A stretch of 5,994 nt of DNA, from positions 1 to 5,994 of the forward strand of contig CANRHF010000117.1 in assembly GCA_947630345.1 (NCBI GenBank), read 5' to 3'. Positions within the stretch are counted from its first letter, which is position 1, and every line of letters starts with the position of its first letter. This document shows positions 5,242-5,994 of the stretch, piece by piece. The position numbers and the translations under genes were made by a program. Below the pieces are notes generated by a model, which saw only the letters and a program-made list of their open reading frames with translations, searched no databases and was not told the origin of the DNA. The stretch comes from an uncultured Oscillospiraceae bacterium (GTDB lineage Bacteria; Bacillota; Clostridia; Oscillospirales; Oscillospiraceae).

Positions 5242-5994
5242 AAAAGTTTGCTTTGCTTCTGGCCCTGGCCCTGCTGCTCACCGGCTGCGCCCAGGCGATC
5301 CCCAACGGGACCCAGGCACCCACCGACTCCCAGCAGCCCACCGGCTCTCAAGTACCCACTGCTTCCCAGGCGCCCGCCACCCACCCGGACCCCGGGACCC
5401 TGCCGCCCCTGGTTCCGGCGGCCGTCACCCGGGAGAACCGGGTCCAGGCGGCGGACTTTGCCCTGCGTCTGACCAGCGCGGCGGCGAAAAAGGGTGAAAA
5501 CACCCTGGTGTCCCCCATGAGCGTGCTGTTCGCCCTGGCCATGACCGCCAACGGCGCCGCCGGGGAGACCCGGGAGCAGATGGAGGCGGTCCTGGGGGCC
5601 CAGGTCCAGGACCTCAACGCCTACCTGTACGGCCTGCGGCAGGCGGCTCTGGAATCCGGGGCGCTGAACATCGCCAACGCCGTCTGGTGCGAACCGGAGG
5701 AACAGGTGCCCCTGCGGCCGGATTTTGAGGAGGCCGTCCGGGAGTGGTACGGCGCGGAGCTGTTCCGCCAGCCCTTCACCCGGGCGACCCTGGAGCAGAT
5801 CAACGAGTGGGTAAAGAAACAGACCGACGGGCAGATCGAGGAAATTCTGTCGGACCTGCCCCAGGAGACGGTGATGTGCCTGGTCAACGCCCTCTCCTTT
5901 GACGCGGAATGGGCCGACCCCTTCCGGGAGGACCAGATCGGCCCCGCCGACTTCACCCAGGCGGACGGGACGGTGAAGGAGACGGATTTCCTGT
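5238..5994 (+). CDS. Serpin family lipoprotein (N-terminal part, cut by window edge)
   Basis: The first 252 residues of a serpin, a suicide inhibitor of serine (sometimes cysteine) proteases. A lipoprotein signal peptide (MKKFALLLALALLLTGC, lipobox LTGC, lipidated Cys17) predicts anchoring on the outer face of the membrane. A Thr/Gln/Pro/Ser-rich tether (about 18-62) follows, then the serpin core: NTLVSPMSVLFALAMTANGA (88-107), GETREQM (109-115), NIANAVWC (144-151), LEQINEWVKKQTDGQIEEIL (185-204) and CLVNALSFDAEWADPF (214-229), all standard serpin signatures. The reactive-centre loop and C-terminal hinge, which decide inhibitory activity and target protease, lie beyond the right edge. The start has AAGGAGGA 5 bases upstream and overlaps the preceding stop (ATGA), so it is translationally coupled to the sigma/anti-sigma pair. 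No stop or frameshift is seen in the visible part. Confidence 0.95.
   Translation, partial: MKKFALLLALALLLTGCAQAIPNGTQAPTDSQQPTGSQVPTASQAPATHPDPGTLPPLVPAAVTRENRVQAADFALRLTSAAAKKGENTLVSPMSVLFALAMTANGAAGETREQMEAVLGAQVQDLNAYLYGLRQAALESGALNIANAVWCEPEEQVPLRPDFEEAVREWYGAELFRQPFTRATLEQINEWVKKQTDGQIEEILSDLPQETVMCLVNALSFDAEWADPFREDQIGPADFTQADGTVKETDFL
5310..5381 (+). repeat. Degenerate Gln-x-Pro-Thr-x-Ser repeats in the serpin tether
   Basis: Residues 25-48 of the serpin contain about four imperfect copies of a 6-7 residue unit: TQAPTDS, QQPTGS, QVPTAS, QAPATH. The DNA is correspondingly repetitive, with CCCAC and TCCCAG-like words recurring about every 18-21 bp. It probably forms a flexible spacer between the lipid anchor and the folded inhibitor, and its length may vary between strains. 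Confidence 0.6.

Overview
The window looks like a chromosome segment of a GC-rich Firmicute, most plausibly a gut Oscillospiraceae/Clostridia relative. This is inferred from strong AAGGAGG-type ribosome binding sites, dense ATGA gene overlaps, high-GC codon use, the short CobU-like paralogue and the serpin operon. No RNA gene, insertion sequence or CRISPR array is visible. Nearly every base is coding; the only gaps are about 170 bp (2822-2990) and 110 bp (3963-4072).

Left part (1-3962): a cobamide nucleotide-loop assembly cluster in two divergent units. The minus-strand operon reads cobT, cobU (broken), cobS, a short cobU-like gene, then an alpha-ribazole phosphatase gene (cobC) that runs off the left edge; all are start/stop overlapped. 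The plus-strand gene is cbiB. Two good sigma-A-type promoters lie back to back in the 170-bp gap, and there is no room for a cobalamin riboswitch on either side. Together CbiB (aminopropanol side chain), CobU (cobinamide kinase/guanylyltransferase), CobT (activation of the lower-ligand base), CobS (joining) and CobC (phosphate removal) would finish cobamide synthesis or salvage cobinamide. The full-size cobU appears to have lost its Walker A loop through a small frame-shifting deletion.

Right part (4073-5994): a three-gene translationally coupled operon on the plus strand encoding an ECF-type sigma factor, a single-pass membrane protein that is probably its anti-sigma factor, and a secreted serpin lipoprotein cut off by the right edge. 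A hairpin and A/T tract separate it from cbiB. The order suggests a surface-signal circuit whose output includes a protease inhibitor. That regulatory logic is inference; the gene identities for sigma factor and serpin are clear.
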